Origin: Roseburia hominis
GTDB taxonomy: Bacteria > Bacillota > Clostridia > Lachnospirales > Lachnospiraceae
Assembly (NCBI RefSeq): GCF_021531695.1
Contig: NZ_JADYUI010000007.1
Location: forward strand, 62,001 to 126,000
Length of the DNA: 64,000 nucleotides
Direction of reading: 5' to 3'
Part shown: in pieces, positions 24,429 to 33,703 of the stretch
Layout: each line of letters opens with the position of its first letter
Numbering within the stretch: position 1 is the stretch's first letter
The notes under the pieces: generated by a model
What the model was told of the DNA's origin: nothing
Database searches by the model: none
Seen by the model: only the letters and a program-made list of their open reading frames with translations
Translations under genes and position numbers: made by a program

Positions 24429-26294
24429 ATGGATCAACAAATGGAAGAAAAGGAAAAAAAATATTTTTTAGATACCGAAGTTAAAATACAAAAGCAGATG
24501 GAAACTCTGCAGGGTGTCATTGAAAAAGGCAAAGCGGATGTACAAAAGCAAAAGGAATTTGTCTGGGAAAATGTGACGGATATGGATGAGGAGGAAGTCT
24601 TAGAAAATAAGCAGTCATTGGAAGATGAGGTACTTTTACTGGAATTTTATGAAAAAAATCGAAAAAAATTAGAACGCCTTAAGGAAAGTCCTTATTTTGG
24701 GAAAATAGGATTTACGGAAGACGTGACAAAAGACTATTTTTCTGTCTATATCGGGGTGACCGGCTTTCGGCCAAAAGAGCAGGAACTGCCGCTTGTCTAC
24801 GACTGGAGAGCACCGATTTCTTCCCTTTATTATGCATATGAGAAGGGAGAGGCAAGTTATATGGCACCGGATGGAAAAATTTCCGGTGTGATTGATGAAA
24901 AAAAGCAATTTAAGATTAAAGACGGAAAAATACAATATATGCTTGATACGGATTTTCGTGTGGATGACGAGGTATTGCGAAAAGAATTAAAAGATAATAC
25001 GGGAACGAAGATGAAACAGGTAGCTGCAACGATTCAAAAAGAGCAGAATGAGATTATAAGACAGGCAGCGGAGGATACGCTTGTAATTCAAGGATCAGCG
25101 GGCAGTGGAAAGACGGTCATTGCATTACATCGTGTGGCCTGGCTTTTATATAATTATCGTGATAAATTAAGTACGCAGAATGTTATGATTTTGTCACCGA
25201 ATGCGTTTTTTTCTGATTATATTGCAGAGGTACTGCCGGAGCTTGGAGAGGATAACTGTATTGAAAAAGAGTGGGACGATCTGATGGCAGACATGCTTCT
25301 TATAGAGGAACCCTTTGAATATAAAAACGATCAGTTACATGCAATTTTACAGGCAGAGAATACAAAAGATGAGAGGATAGAGCGAATTCGTTACAAATCT
25401 TCCGTTTCGTATTTTAAAAAGATAAATGCATGGTTAAAAGAAAACCTTACAATTGTAAGAGCTATGGAAACGCCGCTTATGCTTTATCAGAATTTCCTTT
25501 CGGATTTTAAGAAAGAGCAGCCGGAAATGGAAATCTATCGAAATGAACAGGGAGAAATCTGCTATGAGGATATTTTAGTTATTTTCTATTTACAGGTGCG
25601 TTGCTTTGGCGGAAGCTTTGCGCAGATCCGTCACCTTGTTGTGGATGAAATGCAGGATTACAATGTGTTCCAGTATGCGGTATTAAAGAAGCTCTTTACC
25701 TGTCCGAAAACAATTCTCGGAGATAAGAATCAGACACTTCTTTATGAAAATGGAGAATTATTAAATTATATTCTGACGCATGTATTTCCGGAGGCAAAAA
25801 CATTATTTTTAAAGAAAAGTTATCGCTCTACAAAAGAAATTACAGAATTCTGCAGTAAAATTATTAAAGATGAGGAGACGATTCCGTTTCATCGAAGCGG
25901 AAAAGAACCTCTTGTGAAAAAAGAGCGAAGTAAAAAAGCAGTATTAGAGGATATTTCTAATGTATTAAAGAACCGGGATTTCAAGCATTATACGACAATT
26001 GCGGTATTGTGTGAGAATGAAGAGGAAGCTTTTTTCGCCTATGAAGAATTAATAGAACAGTTTCCGGTGACGTTGATTAAAGAAACAACGACGGTTTACT
26101 GCGAAGGAATTCTCGTGATGCCTTCTTATGTCGCAAAAGGACTGGAATTTGACGTGGCAATTCTTTGCAGTATGAAAAAGAGAAAAGAAAGTGCAATTGC
26201 AAGGCGTGCATTTTATATTGCAGCAACGCGTGCATTGCATGAACTTTATGTTTTTCATACCGGAAGCTTTGATGCATATTTGTCTGAAAAATAG
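24429..26294 (+). CDS. HelD-like UvrD-family helicase (RNA polymerase recycling factor type)
   Basis: 621 residues. A long coiled-coil N-terminus (EKKYFLDTEVKIQKQMETLQ...) followed by YDWRAPISSLYYAYEKGEAS is typical of HelD, which binds RNA polymerase rather than free DNA. The Walker A motif is QGSAGSGKTVIALHR near residue 220, the Walker B-like VDEMQDYN near 410, and the C-terminal motif YIAATRALHEL. TGGAGG precedes the ATG at 24429; the upstream extension is rejected. HelD uses ATP to release stalled RNA polymerase. It is a little shorter than the Bacillus protein (about 770 residues). Confidence 0.88.
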   Translation: MDQQMEEKEKKYFLDTEVKIQKQMETLQGVIEKGKADVQKQKEFVWENVTDMDEEEVLENKQSLEDEVLLLEFYEKNRKKLERLKESPYFGKIGFTEDVTKDYFSVYIGVTGFRPKEQELPLVYDWRAPISSLYYAYEKGEASYMAPDGKISGVIDEKKQFKIKDGKIQYMLDTDFRVDDEVLRKELKDNTGTKMKQVAATIQKEQNEIIRQAAEDTLVIQGSAGSGKTVIALHRVAWLLYNYRDKLSTQNVMILSPNAFFSDYIAEVLPELGEDNCIEKEWDDLMADMLLIEEPFEYKNDQLHAILQAENTKDERIERIRYKSSVSYFKKINAWLKENLTIVRAMETPLMLYQNFLSDFKKEQPEMEIYRNEQGEICYEDILVIFYLQVRCFGGSFAQIRHLVVDEMQDYNVFQYAVLKKLFTCPKTILGDKNQTLLYENGELLNYILTHVFPEAKTLFLKKSYRSTKEITEFCSKIIKDEETIPFHRSGKEPLVKKERSKKAVLEDISNVLKNRDFKHYTTIAVLCENEEEAFFAYEELIEQFPVTLIKETTTVYCEGILVMPSYVAKGLEFDVAILCSMKKRKESAIARRAFYIAATRALHELYVFHTGSFDAYLSEK

Positions 26295-26339
26295 GAAACA
26301 ATAGCCATACAATAAAAATCTGATATATGTTTCGTGAAG

Positions 26340-26370
26340 ATGCAGCAGACGAAAAGGAAGCGTCCTGCAT
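26340..26370 (+). other. Leader hairpin before the OPT gene
   Basis: ATGCAG...GACG pairs with CGTC-CTGCAT around an AAAAGGAAG loop, with a two-base bulge. It sits 30 bases before the OPT transporter start. There is no T tract. It may stabilise the message; the role is unknown. Confidence 0.35.
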
Positions 26371-26398
26371 TGGAAGAAAGATAGGAGGAAGTTATTTT

Positions 26399-28282
26399 AT
26401 GGATAACAATGAATTTAAGCCTTATATTCCGGCAGAGAAAGAACTGCCGGAATTTACCGTTACGGCAGTGGTGCTTGGTGTGATTCTCGCCGTTGTTTTT
26501 GGTGCGGCAAATGCATATCTTGGACTTCGTGTCGGAATAACGGTGTCCGCTTCCATTCCGGCGGCGGTCGTTTCCATGGGATTAATCCGAATGATTTTAA
26601 AAAGGGATTCTATTTTGGAAAACAACATGGTACAGACGATTGGCTCGGCGGGAGAGTCTGTTGCCGGCGGGGCAATTTTTACCTTACCGGCACTTTTTAT
26701 GTGGAATGCAAAGGATGCATCTTTTTCTTTTCTTGAAATTACCTGTATTGCATTCATTGGCGGAGTGATTGGAATTTTATTTATGATTCCGCTTCGGGCA
26801 GCACTTATCGTAAAAGAGCATGAGAGTTTAAGTTATCCGGAGGGAAAAGCATGTGCGGAGGTTTTAATTGCGGGAGAAGAAGGCGGAACAAAGGCAGGTT
26901 ATGTGTTTTCTGGTCTTGGTTTATCTGCCGTTTATAAATTTTTTGCAGATGGATTAAAGCTATTTCCGAGTGAAGTGGATTTTTCTTTCAAACGCTATAA
27001 AGGAGCCGGAATCGGGATGGATGTATTGCCGGCACTTCTTGGCGTCGGCTATATTTGTGGTGCCAAGGTAACTTCTTATCTTTTAGCAGGCGGCGTGATG
27101 GCATGGTTTGTCCTGATGCCGCTTATTGTATTATTTGGAAAAAATCTAATCTTGTATCCGGCAGATATTTCCGTGGAACAGCTTTTTCTGACCGGTGGAA
27201 CCTGGGCAATCTGGAAAAATTATGTCCGTTATATCGGCGCGGGTGCTGTGGCAGCAGGTGGGATTATAAGTTTAATCAAGTCATTCCCGCTTATGATAAG
27301 TACTTTCCGCTATGCCATAAAAGGCTATGGAGCAAAGGAAAAGGGAAAAAAGAACCGTCAGAGTGAAGATTTATCCTTTCGGTTTGTGGTTGGTGGAATT
27401 ATTTTGATGACACTTGTTTTGTGGTTATTTCCGGTGATTCCGGTCAATCTTATCAGCGCAATTTTTATTGTAGTGTTCGGTTTCTTTTTTGCAACGGTCT
27501 CTTCCCGTATGGTAGGTCTTGTGGGAAGCTCGAATAACCCGATTTCCGGTATGGCAATTGCGACACTTTTAATTTCCACGATTCTTTTAAAAGCTACCGG
27601 AAATACCGGAATATCCGGCATGACGGCGGCGATTACGATTGGTTCTGTCATCTGTATTATCGCAGCACTGGCAGGTGATACATCACAGGATTTAAAGACC
27701 GGATATCTGCTTGGGGCAACACCGAAAAAGCAGCAGATTGGAGAACTGATTGGTGTGGGCGCAGCATCCCTTACAATCGGAGGTGTTTTGTACCTGTTAA
27801 ATGCAGCATGGGGGTATGGTTCCGGTGAACTCCCGGCACCGCAGGCAACTTTAATGAAAATGGTAGTAGAAGGTGTCATGGAGGGAAATCTTCCGTGGAA
27901 TCTTATTTTTGTCGGTGTGTTTCTTGCCATCGTAATCGAAATATTAAAGATTCCGGTACTCCCGTTTGCGGTAGGGCTGTATCTTCCGATTCATCTTAGT
28001 ACGCCGATGATGCTTGGCGGAGCGATTCGCTACTTTGCAGAGAAAAGAAAGAAAAATGCAGAACAGGGAGTTTTATTTTCTTCCGGTCTGATTGCAGGAG
28101 AAGGACTCATCGGAATCATACTTGCGATTTTTGCAATTATTCCTTATCAAAATAAGTCTTTGGGAGATATGATTGACATTTCTTCAAAATTTTCTCTGGG
28201 AAATATTGGGGCACTTATTTTATTTCTATTATTTTCACTTACGCTTGTGTTTGCGGTAAAGAGAAAAGAGGAAAGAAAATGA
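26399..28282 (+). CDS. OPT-family oligopeptide transporter
   Basis: 627 residues with some 14-16 membrane segments. LPEFTVTAVVLGVILAVVFG and ANAYLGLRVGITVSASIPAA at the start are the OPT family signature, and SSNNPISGMAIATLL near residue 380 is another conserved block. OPT proteins import short peptides or metal chelates by proton coupling. AGGAGG precedes the ATG at 26399. The PqqD-like gene begins in its stop codon, so the two are made together. Confidence 0.93.
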   Translation: MDNNEFKPYIPAEKELPEFTVTAVVLGVILAVVFGAANAYLGLRVGITVSASIPAAVVSMGLIRMILKRDSILENNMVQTIGSAGESVAGGAIFTLPALFMWNAKDASFSFLEITCIAFIGGVIGILFMIPLRAALIVKEHESLSYPEGKACAEVLIAGEEGGTKAGYVFSGLGLSAVYKFFADGLKLFPSEVDFSFKRYKGAGIGMDVLPALLGVGYICGAKVTSYLLAGGVMAWFVLMPLIVLFGKNLILYPADISVEQLFLTGGTWAIWKNYVRYIGAGAVAAGGIISLIKSFPLMISTFRYAIKGYGAKEKGKKNRQSEDLSFRFVVGGIILMTLVLWLFPVIPVNLISAIFIVVFGFFFATVSSRMVGLVGSSNNPISGMAIATLLISTILLKATGNTGISGMTAAITIGSVICIIAALAGDTSQDLKTGYLLGATPKKQQIGELIGVGAASLTIGGVLYLLNAAWGYGSGELPAPQATLMKMVVEGVMEGNLPWNLIFVGVFLAIVIEILKIPVLPFAVGLYLPIHLSTPMMLGGAIRYFAEKRKKNAEQGVLFSSGLIAGEGLIGIILAIFAIIPYQNKSLGDMIDISSKFSLGNIGALILFLLFSLTLVFAVKRKEERK

Positions 28283-28626
28283 TGGCAAAAAAGAAAGAAA
28301 ATTTTTTGGACTATACACCAAAACGAAATGCGCGCTTTCACTTTTTTAAGGATGAAAAGGAACATCTTATCGTGCGAATTTATCATAAGGGTCTGATGAA
28401 TAAGAGTGTTCAGATTTTACTGAAAAAACCGGCTTACACGGATTTGGAATTCGATGAGTTTGGAACATTTATTATCGGGCAGATGGATGGAAAAAGAACC
28501 GTCTATGAGATTGCAAAAGCGGTGTCTAATCAATTTGGCACCAGGGCGGAACCTTTGTATGAAAGACTGATTACTTTTCTTAAAATTCTTCATAAGAACT
28601 GTCTTATCGTGTATACCAATAAATAG
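28279..28626 (+). CDS. PqqD-family small protein
   Basis: 115 residues of the PqqD fold: FDEFGTFIIGQMDGKRTVYE IAKAVSNQFG matches the winged-helix peptide-chaperone domain that hands precursor peptides to radical SAM enzymes. Here it sits outside any RiPP cluster and is coupled to an OPT peptide transporter through ATGATG at the stop codon. Perhaps it binds an imported peptide or controls the transporter; this is inference. The first third (KRNARFHFFKDEKEHLIVRI) is an unusual N-terminal addition. Confidence 0.8.
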   Translation: MMAKKKENFLDYTPKRNARFHFFKDEKEHLIVRIYHKGLMNKSVQILLKKPAYTDLEFDEFGTFIIGQMDGKRTVYEIAKAVSNQFGTRAEPLYERLITFLKILHKNCLIVYTNK

Positions 28627-28678
28627 AAATGCACACACTATGACAAAGTGACGGAATGTGTCAAAAGGAGTGTGTATT

Positions 28679-30802
28679 ATGAAAGATAAAATCTTTAGTG
28701 TACTGCAAAGAATCGGGCGTTCTTTTATGCTTCCGATTGCAATTTTACCGGTGGCAGGTTTACTGCTTGGAGTCGGAGGATCACTTACAAATGAGACCAT
28801 GCTAAAAACGTATGGTCTGTCTCATCTTATGGGACCTGGTACAATCTTAAATGTGATTTTTACGGTTATGAGTAAAGCAGGTGATATTGTTTTTGCAAAT
28901 CTGCCGATTCTATTTGCCATGGGTGTCGCAATCGGTATGGCAAAAAAGGAGAAAGAAGTTGCGGCATTATCGGCGGTTATTGCCTTTTTTATTATGCATG
29001 CATCCATTAGTGCCATGATTGTTTTGCATGGTGGGGAGGATGAGATGTTAGAGGGAGCAGTGGCATCGGTGGTCGGAATCACATCCTTGCAGATGGGCGT
29101 GTTTGGCGGCATTATCGTAGGGCTTGGTGTGGCAATTCTTCATAATCGTTTCTATAAAATAGAACTGCCACAGATTTTATCCTTTTTCGGAGGAAGCAGA
29201 TTTGTCCCGATTATTTCGGCACTGACTTATACATTAGTAGGAATTCTCATGTTCTATCTCTGGCCACCGGTTCAGCAGGGAATTTATAACATCGGGAATC
29301 TGGTGCTTCGTTCCGGTTATGCCGGAACCTGGCTGTATGGCGCAATGGAGCGGGCATTGATTCCGTTTGGCCTGCATCATGTCTTTTATATTCCGTTCTG
29401 GCAGACCGGTGTGGGCGGAAAAATGGAGATTGGCGGGAAAATCATAGAAGGAGCGCAAAATATCTTTTTTGCACAGCTGGCAAGTCCTGATGTTACCCAT
29501 TTTGCAGTTTCTGCAACAAGATTTATGTCCGGTAAATTCCCACTTATGATTTTCGGACTTCCGGGTGCAGCGCTTGCAATGTATCGGACGGCGAAATCAG
29601 AAAAGAAAAAAGCAGTTTCCGGTCTTTTGCTATCGGCAGCGTTAACCTCCATGATTACCGGAATTACAGAACCTTTGGAGTTTACTTTCCTTTTTGTGGC
29701 ACCTCTTTTGTATGTGATTCATTGTATCCTGGCGGGATTTGTCTACATGCTCATGCATATGCTTCATGTGGGAGTCGGCATGACATTTTCCGGCGGATTG
29801 ATTGATCTGTTCTTATTTGGAATTTTACAGGGAAATGCAAAGACAGGCTGGCTCTTCGTGATTCCTGTCGGTGTTTTGTATTTTTTCCTTTATTATTTTC
29901 TGTTTTCTTTTTTGATTCGTAAATTCGATTATAAAACACCTGGTCGTGAAGACAGTGAGGATGTCAAACTGTATACAAGAAAAGATGTAGAAGCGAAGAA
30001 AAAGAAAGACGGGGCAGAAGGAAAAGATGAACTTTCGGCAAAAATCTGTGTAGGGCTTGGCGGAAAAAAGAATATTTCAGATGTGGACTGCTGCGCGACC
30101 AGACTTCGCTGTACGGTCTTTGATGCAGCAAAAGTAAAGGAAGAATTGTTAAAATCTAGTGGAGCGTCCGGTGTGATCCAGAAAGGACAGGGTGTACAGA
30201 TTATTTATGGTCCGAAAGTAACCGTGATAAAATCGGATCTGGAGGATTATCTGGAACATGCACCGGAGGAAGAAACAGAAATCCGGCAGAAAGAACTGGC
30301 AAAGGCAGAAAAGAAAGAAAGGAAAGAAACCACAAAACCCGTAAAATCATATATTATTGCAAGTCCCTGTGATGGAATCGCAAATGATATCACATCCGTG
30401 CCGGATGAAGGATTTGCCGGAAAAATGATGGGGGATGGGGCAGCAGTGGAGCCAAAGGATTCTATGATAAAAGCACCGGCAGATGGAATAGTTTCTTTTC
30501 TATTTCCAACGAAGCATGCGATTGGATTTGAGACGACAGACGGAATTGCACTTTTAATTCATATCGGGATTGATACGGTAAAATTAAAAGGAGAGGGATT
30601 TGAAGTTTTGGTGGAGGAAGGACAGAAAGTAAAAAAAGGAGAGCCTTTATTAAAAGTGGATCTTTCTTATATAAAAGAGCATGCGCCTTCTTTGATTTCT
30701 CCTGTGGTATGCAGTGAATTAGAGAAAAATGACAAGGTGCATCTGCTTCGAACCGGAACGATAAAGGCAGGAGAGCCGTTGTTTCAGATTGAACGATATT
30801 AA
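28679..30802 (+). CDS. PTS glucose/N-acetylglucosamine-type transporter, EIICBA
   Basis: 707 residues with all three PTS domains in one chain. EIIC (1-420) starts SVLQRIGRSFMLPIAILPVA. EIIB (about 450-530) has its phosphocysteine in VDCCATRLRC. EIIA (about 560-707) has the two active-site histidines in PTKHAIGFET and LLIHIGIDTVKL. It imports and phosphorylates a hexose using phosphoenolpyruvate via HPr. Glucose is most likely, N-acetylglucosamine possible. AAAGGAG precedes the ATG at 28679. No antiterminator gene or RAT site was noticed. Confidence 0.93.
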   Translation: MKDKIFSVLQRIGRSFMLPIAILPVAGLLLGVGGSLTNETMLKTYGLSHLMGPGTILNVIFTVMSKAGDIVFANLPILFAMGVAIGMAKKEKEVAALSAVIAFFIMHASISAMIVLHGGEDEMLEGAVASVVGITSLQMGVFGGIIVGLGVAILHNRFYKIELPQILSFFGGSRFVPIISALTYTLVGILMFYLWPPVQQGIYNIGNLVLRSGYAGTWLYGAMERALIPFGLHHVFYIPFWQTGVGGKMEIGGKIIEGAQNIFFAQLASPDVTHFAVSATRFMSGKFPLMIFGLPGAALAMYRTAKSEKKKAVSGLLLSAALTSMITGITEPLEFTFLFVAPLLYVIHCILAGFVYMLMHMLHVGVGMTFSGGLIDLFLFGILQGNAKTGWLFVIPVGVLYFFLYYFLFSFLIRKFDYKTPGREDSEDVKLYTRKDVEAKKKKDGAEGKDELSAKICVGLGGKKNISDVDCCATRLRCTVFDAAKVKEELLKSSGASGVIQKGQGVQIIYGPKVTVIKSDLEDYLEHAPEEETEIRQKELAKAEKKERKETTKPVKSYIIASPCDGIANDITSVPDEGFAGKMMGDGAAVEPKDSMIKAPADGIVSFLFPTKHAIGFETTDGIALLIHIGIDTVKLKGEGFEVLVEEGQKVKKGEPLLKVDLSYIKEHAPSLISPVVCSELEKNDKVHLLRTGTIKAGEPLFQIERY

Positions 30803-30846
30803 AAGTTAGAGATTTTCTATAGAATAACTAAAGGGAAAAGTTTTTC

Positions 30847-30876
30847 TTGACAAGGCTAGTGAATACTAGCTATAAT
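30847..30876 (+). promoter_or_regulatory. Strong sigma-A promoter of the radical SAM/TetR operon
   Basis: TTGACA (30847-30852), 18 bases, then TATAAT (30871-30876); both boxes are perfect. The spacer is filled by a palindrome (30855-30870), so a bound repressor would block RNA polymerase. Confidence 0.85.
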
Positions 30877-30895
30877 ATAGGCAAGTAATTACTAG
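30855..30895. promoter_or_regulatory. Two TetR-type operators
   Basis: GCTAGTGAATACTAGC (30855-30870) is a palindrome between the -35 and -10 boxes. CAAGTAATTACTAG (30882-30895) is a near copy just after the -10 box. The TetR regulator encoded as the second gene of the operon is the natural binder, giving autorepression. Confidence 0.7.
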
Positions 30896-30977
30896 CCAAT
30901 GCAGCAGATGAAAATTCAGACAAGTATCTGGTCAGTTCATTTGGAAACGCAGCATAGCCATGCGAAAGGAGAATTTT

Positions 30978-32084
30978 ATGGAAACATTCAATTTAGAGAA
31001 TTATTTAACGACAAGTATTGAAAACATGATAAAAAATATCTTAAAGACATCATTAAAAAATCCGGCAGCGAGCGTATTTTTTATGCAGTATGCAAAGCAT
31101 ATGAAAGAGGCACAAAAGATAAGAGGTAAAGAGGAAAAAGCGGGAAATCATATCCCGGCATTTCTAATTGGAAGTATCACAACAAAGTGTAACCTGCACT
31201 GTAAGGGCTGTTATGCAAGGGCAAACCACAGTTGTTTTGATGGAACGAAAGAGGGGATGCCTGAGATGTTATCCGCAGAAAAATGGGAAGCGATATTTAA
31301 GGAGGCGACAGATTTAGGAATCGGTTTTACGATTTTAATCGGTGGAGAGCCTTTTGTACGAAAGGATGTTTTGTTAAAAGCCGGCGCACAAAAGAAGATG
31401 CTATTTCCTGTTTTTACGAACGGAACCATGATTCATGAAGAGTACCTTGAAATTTTAAAAGAAAATCGAAATCTGCTTCCGGTACTTAGTATTGAAGGAG
31501 AAAAAGAGACGACAGATGCAAGGCGTGGAGATGGCGTTTATCAGAAACTGGAAGAGACCATGAAAAATTTGAAGAAAGAAGGAATTTTTTATGGTGCTTC
31601 CATTACCGTACATAAAGGAAATTTAGACGAGGTATTGTCGGATGCATTTATTGAAAAATTATCGGAACATGCATGCCGGGCAGTATTTTATGTAGAGTAT
31701 GTTCCGACAACCAAAGAAAGCAGAGAAATTGTGCTGGATGACAAAGATCGGGAGGTTTTGATGAAGCGCATGAAAGAGCTTCGAACTGAGAGACAGGATA
31801 TGATGTTTATTGCATTTCCGGGAGATGAGAAAAGCTCCGGCGGCTGTCTTGCGGCAGGCAGAGGATTTTTCCATATTAATGCATATGGTGGTGTGGAGCC
31901 CTGTCCATTCTCTCCGTATTCGGATACCAGTCTTTGCAATATGACACTTCGTGAGGCATTACATTCCCCTTTGTTTGTGAAATTAAATGAGAATGGAAAT
32001 CTTTTAAAAGAGCATATCGGAGGCTGTGTGCTTTATGAACAGGAAGAACAGGTGAAAGCACTGGTGCAAGGGGAGACGGCATGA
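30978..32084 (+). CDS. Radical SAM protein with SPASM-like C-terminus
   Basis: 368 residues. The cluster motif is C71-x3-C75-x2-C78 (TKCNLHCKGCYARA), followed by TILIGGEPFVRKDVL and FTNGTMI, the usual radical SAM strands. A C-terminal cysteine set (GGCLAAGRGFFHINAYGGVE PCPF... GGCVLYE) points to a partial SPASM/Twitch domain holding another iron-sulfur cluster. The N-terminal 60 residues are helical. The substrate is unknown. AAAGGAG sits before the ATG at 30978. The TetR gene overlaps its stop by 4 bases, so regulator and enzyme are co-produced. Confidence 0.88.
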   Translation: METFNLENYLTTSIENMIKNILKTSLKNPAASVFFMQYAKHMKEAQKIRGKEEKAGNHIPAFLIGSITTKCNLHCKGCYARANHSCFDGTKEGMPEMLSAEKWEAIFKEATDLGIGFTILIGGEPFVRKDVLLKAGAQKKMLFPVFTNGTMIHEEYLEILKENRNLLPVLSIEGEKETTDARRGDGVYQKLEETMKNLKKEGIFYGASITVHKGNLDEVLSDAFIEKLSEHACRAVFYVEYVPTTKESREIVLDDKDREVLMKRMKELRTERQDMMFIAFPGDEKSSGGCLAAGRGFFHINAYGGVEPCPFSPYSDTSLCNMTLREALHSPLFVKLNENGNLLKEHIGGCVLYEQEEQVKALVQGETA

Positions 32085-32713
32085 CAACGAAGGAACGAAT
32101 CATAGATGAGGCATTAACACTTTTTTCGGTAAAGGGATTTAAAGGAACGAGTGTGAAAAATATTGCAGATGCTGTCGGAATCAAAGACAGTTCTCTTTAT
32201 AAGCATTTTAAAAGCAAGCGCGAGATTTTTGATACGATTGTGGCAAAAGTCGGAGAAAAAATGCAGGCGTTGTCAGAAAACGTTGGAATTCCGACGGAAG
32301 AAAATCTGGAAGAGGCAGTAGCTTATTATGGAAAACTTTCGGAAAAACAACTGCAGGAATTGAGCAAAAAGATTTTTCTCTTTTATTTGGAGGATGATTT
32401 TATGTCCCGTTTCTGGCGGATGGCAAATATGGAACAATATCAGAATTCTGAAATATCTGAAATTTTTAGAAAAATTTATATGGAGGATAGTATTGTTTAT
32501 CAGAGTAGATTGTTTGAAGAAATGATAAAGCAGGGGTATTTTTTTGCTTCTTCGCCGGAAGTCATAGCAATGAATTTTTATACGCCGATTTTTTTCCTGC
32601 TCAGTAAATATAATAACAGACCAAAGGAGCGAGAGGAGGCACTTTTGATTTTAAAACGTCAGGTGTCGGAATTTTATCGTATTTACCGGAAAAATGGTAA
32701 GACAGGTAAATAA
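32081..32713 (+). CDS. TetR-family transcriptional regulator
   Basis: 210 residues. The N-terminal helix-turn-helix is typical (RIIDEALTLFSVKGFKGTSV, then IADAVGIKDSSLYKHFKSKR). The ligand domain (residues 50-210) is unlike named regulators. It starts in ATGA overlap with the radical SAM gene, and the operon promoter carries two matching palindromes, so it most likely represses its own operon until an effector, perhaps the enzyme's substrate, binds. Confidence 0.92.
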   Translation: MTTKERIIDEALTLFSVKGFKGTSVKNIADAVGIKDSSLYKHFKSKREIFDTIVAKVGEKMQALSENVGIPTEENLEEAVAYYGKLSEKQLQELSKKIFLFYLEDDFMSRFWRMANMEQYQNSEISEIFRKIYMEDSIVYQSRLFEEMIKQGYFFASSPEVIAMNFYTPIFFLLSKYNNRPKEREEALLILKRQVSEFYRIYRKNGKTGK

Positions 32714-32721
32714 AAAAAGAA

Positions 32722-32782
32722 CTGGAAGGGTAAACCATAATTGTTATCAAAAAATGAAAACAGGGTTTACCTTCCAGGCTTT
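32722..32782. terminator. Bidirectional terminator
   Basis: CTGGAAGGGTAAACC (32722-32736) pairs with GGTTTACCTTCCAG (32764-32777) with one bulged G. T tracts follow on both strands. It separates the TetR gene (+) from the DUF1858 gene (-). Confidence 0.9.
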
Positions 32783-32785
32783 TTG

Positions 32786-32992
32786 TTATGCTTCCATAAA
32801 TCCAAGAATGTCTTCTAATAAATCATCGGCATCCAGACCGTGTACTTCTGCAGCCTGTTCAATGGTTTCCATCTGGGAAGACGGACAGCCGATACAGTGC
32901 ATACCGATATTGGTAAGAACACCTGCAATATCAGGGTCTACCTGTAATAATTCTCCGATTGTGGTATCCTTGGTAATTCGTTTCATCCTCAT
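32786..32992 (-). CDS. DUF1858 domain protein
   Basis: 68 residues covering one DUF1858 domain: RITKDTTIGELLQVDPDIAG, then GMHCIGCPSSQMETIEQAAE with the conserved C-x2-C pair, ending ADDLLEDILGFME. This domain occurs alone or fused to hybrid-cluster and sulfur or nitrogen redox proteins and probably senses or relays redox state through its cysteines. The start is ATG 32992 or 32986; AAAGG lies closer to optimal spacing for the second. The gene is monocistronic. Confidence 0.88.
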   Translation of the reverse strand: MRMKRITKDTTIGELLQVDPDIAGVLTNIGMHCIGCPSSQMETIEQAAEVHGLDADDLLEDILGFMEA

Positions 32993-33095
32993 ACGACCTT
33001 TCTAATTGAATTTCTATCAGACAGTGTATACTAACTTTGGGAAAATTGCAACAGGACTTGGGACAAATGCTGGTTTGGCGAACTAAGATTATGTA

Positions 33096-33397
33096 CTGCT
33101 TCTTTGGCAGAAAGTTTCCTAAAAACACCAGAAGAAAATGCGCCTGCAAAAAAGACCTGGACCGTCTTCCTTGTTTTTCTAAGAGTTTGCCGGAAAAGCT
33201 TCGATTACAGTGCTGCTCCCACAACTCGCCTTGCAGACAGTGGATTTTTGAATATCTTTATGCTCAAACATGTGTCCGCAGCATGATTGCTTTCCCGGCT
33301 TTCACTCTAAGAAAAACAGCGAAAGACGAAAAGGTCTTTTTTACAGGCGCATTTTCTTACCTGCTGTTTTGGCAAGACATGTGCGCAAAAGAAGCAG
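33096..33397. repeat. Large imperfect inverted repeat around a cysteine-rich spacer
   Basis: The left arm (33096-33199) and right arm (33289-33397) are inverted copies at roughly three-quarters identity. They share, for example, AGAAAATGCGCCTG and AAAAAAGACC on the left with their complements GGTCTTTTTT and CAGGCGCATTTTCT on the right. The 89-base spacer, read on the minus strand, gives KQSCCGHMFEHKDIQKSTVC. A similar QSCCGHM.EH coding piece recurs at 33704-33733. The frame on the plus strand (33037-33420) is a by-product of the repeat. The origin is unclear. Confidence 0.6.
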
Positions 33398-33402
33398 GGA
33401 TA

Positions 33403-33681
33403 TACTTTTCTAGACGTTAAACTGTCATCTTGCACAAAATCATTTCACTCTTTGTGACTGGTGGAGGATATTAGATTTCGTTAATGTTCTGTAGATGTTA
33501 AGCAATCCGGCAGCATGGATGCTGCCGGAAGGCTGAACTGAGCCCGGAAGGCGAATTTCAGCCGGTTGCGGTCGACCTTCCTATATGTTATCAGAACATT
33601 TACAAAATCTTATGTCCGTAACATCGGAACAAAGAACGAAATGCATTTAGTGCAAGATGACAGTTCAACGTTTAGAAAATA
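33403..33681. repeat. MITE-like element, second copy
   Basis: The ends are inverted repeats of about 40 bases: CTAGACGTTAAACTGTCATC (from 33410) against the complement of GATGACAGTTCAACGTTTAG (to 33675). ATACTTTT occurs at both edges (33402-33409 and 33679-33686), possibly a target duplication. The inside aligns in reverse with 48115-48345 (shared blocks around GTTCCGA, AATGTTCTG, GACCGCAACCG, CAGAACATTAA and ATCTAATATCCT). A TCCGGCAGCAT hairpin marks the middle. No ORF is present. Confidence 0.7.
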
Positions 33682-33703
33682 CTTTTTATTTTGCATTTCC
33701 ATT

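Noticed and set aside
33037-33420. Plus-strand open frame of 127 codons
   Set aside because: It runs through both arms of the inverted repeat and has no ribosome site; the open frame looks accidental.
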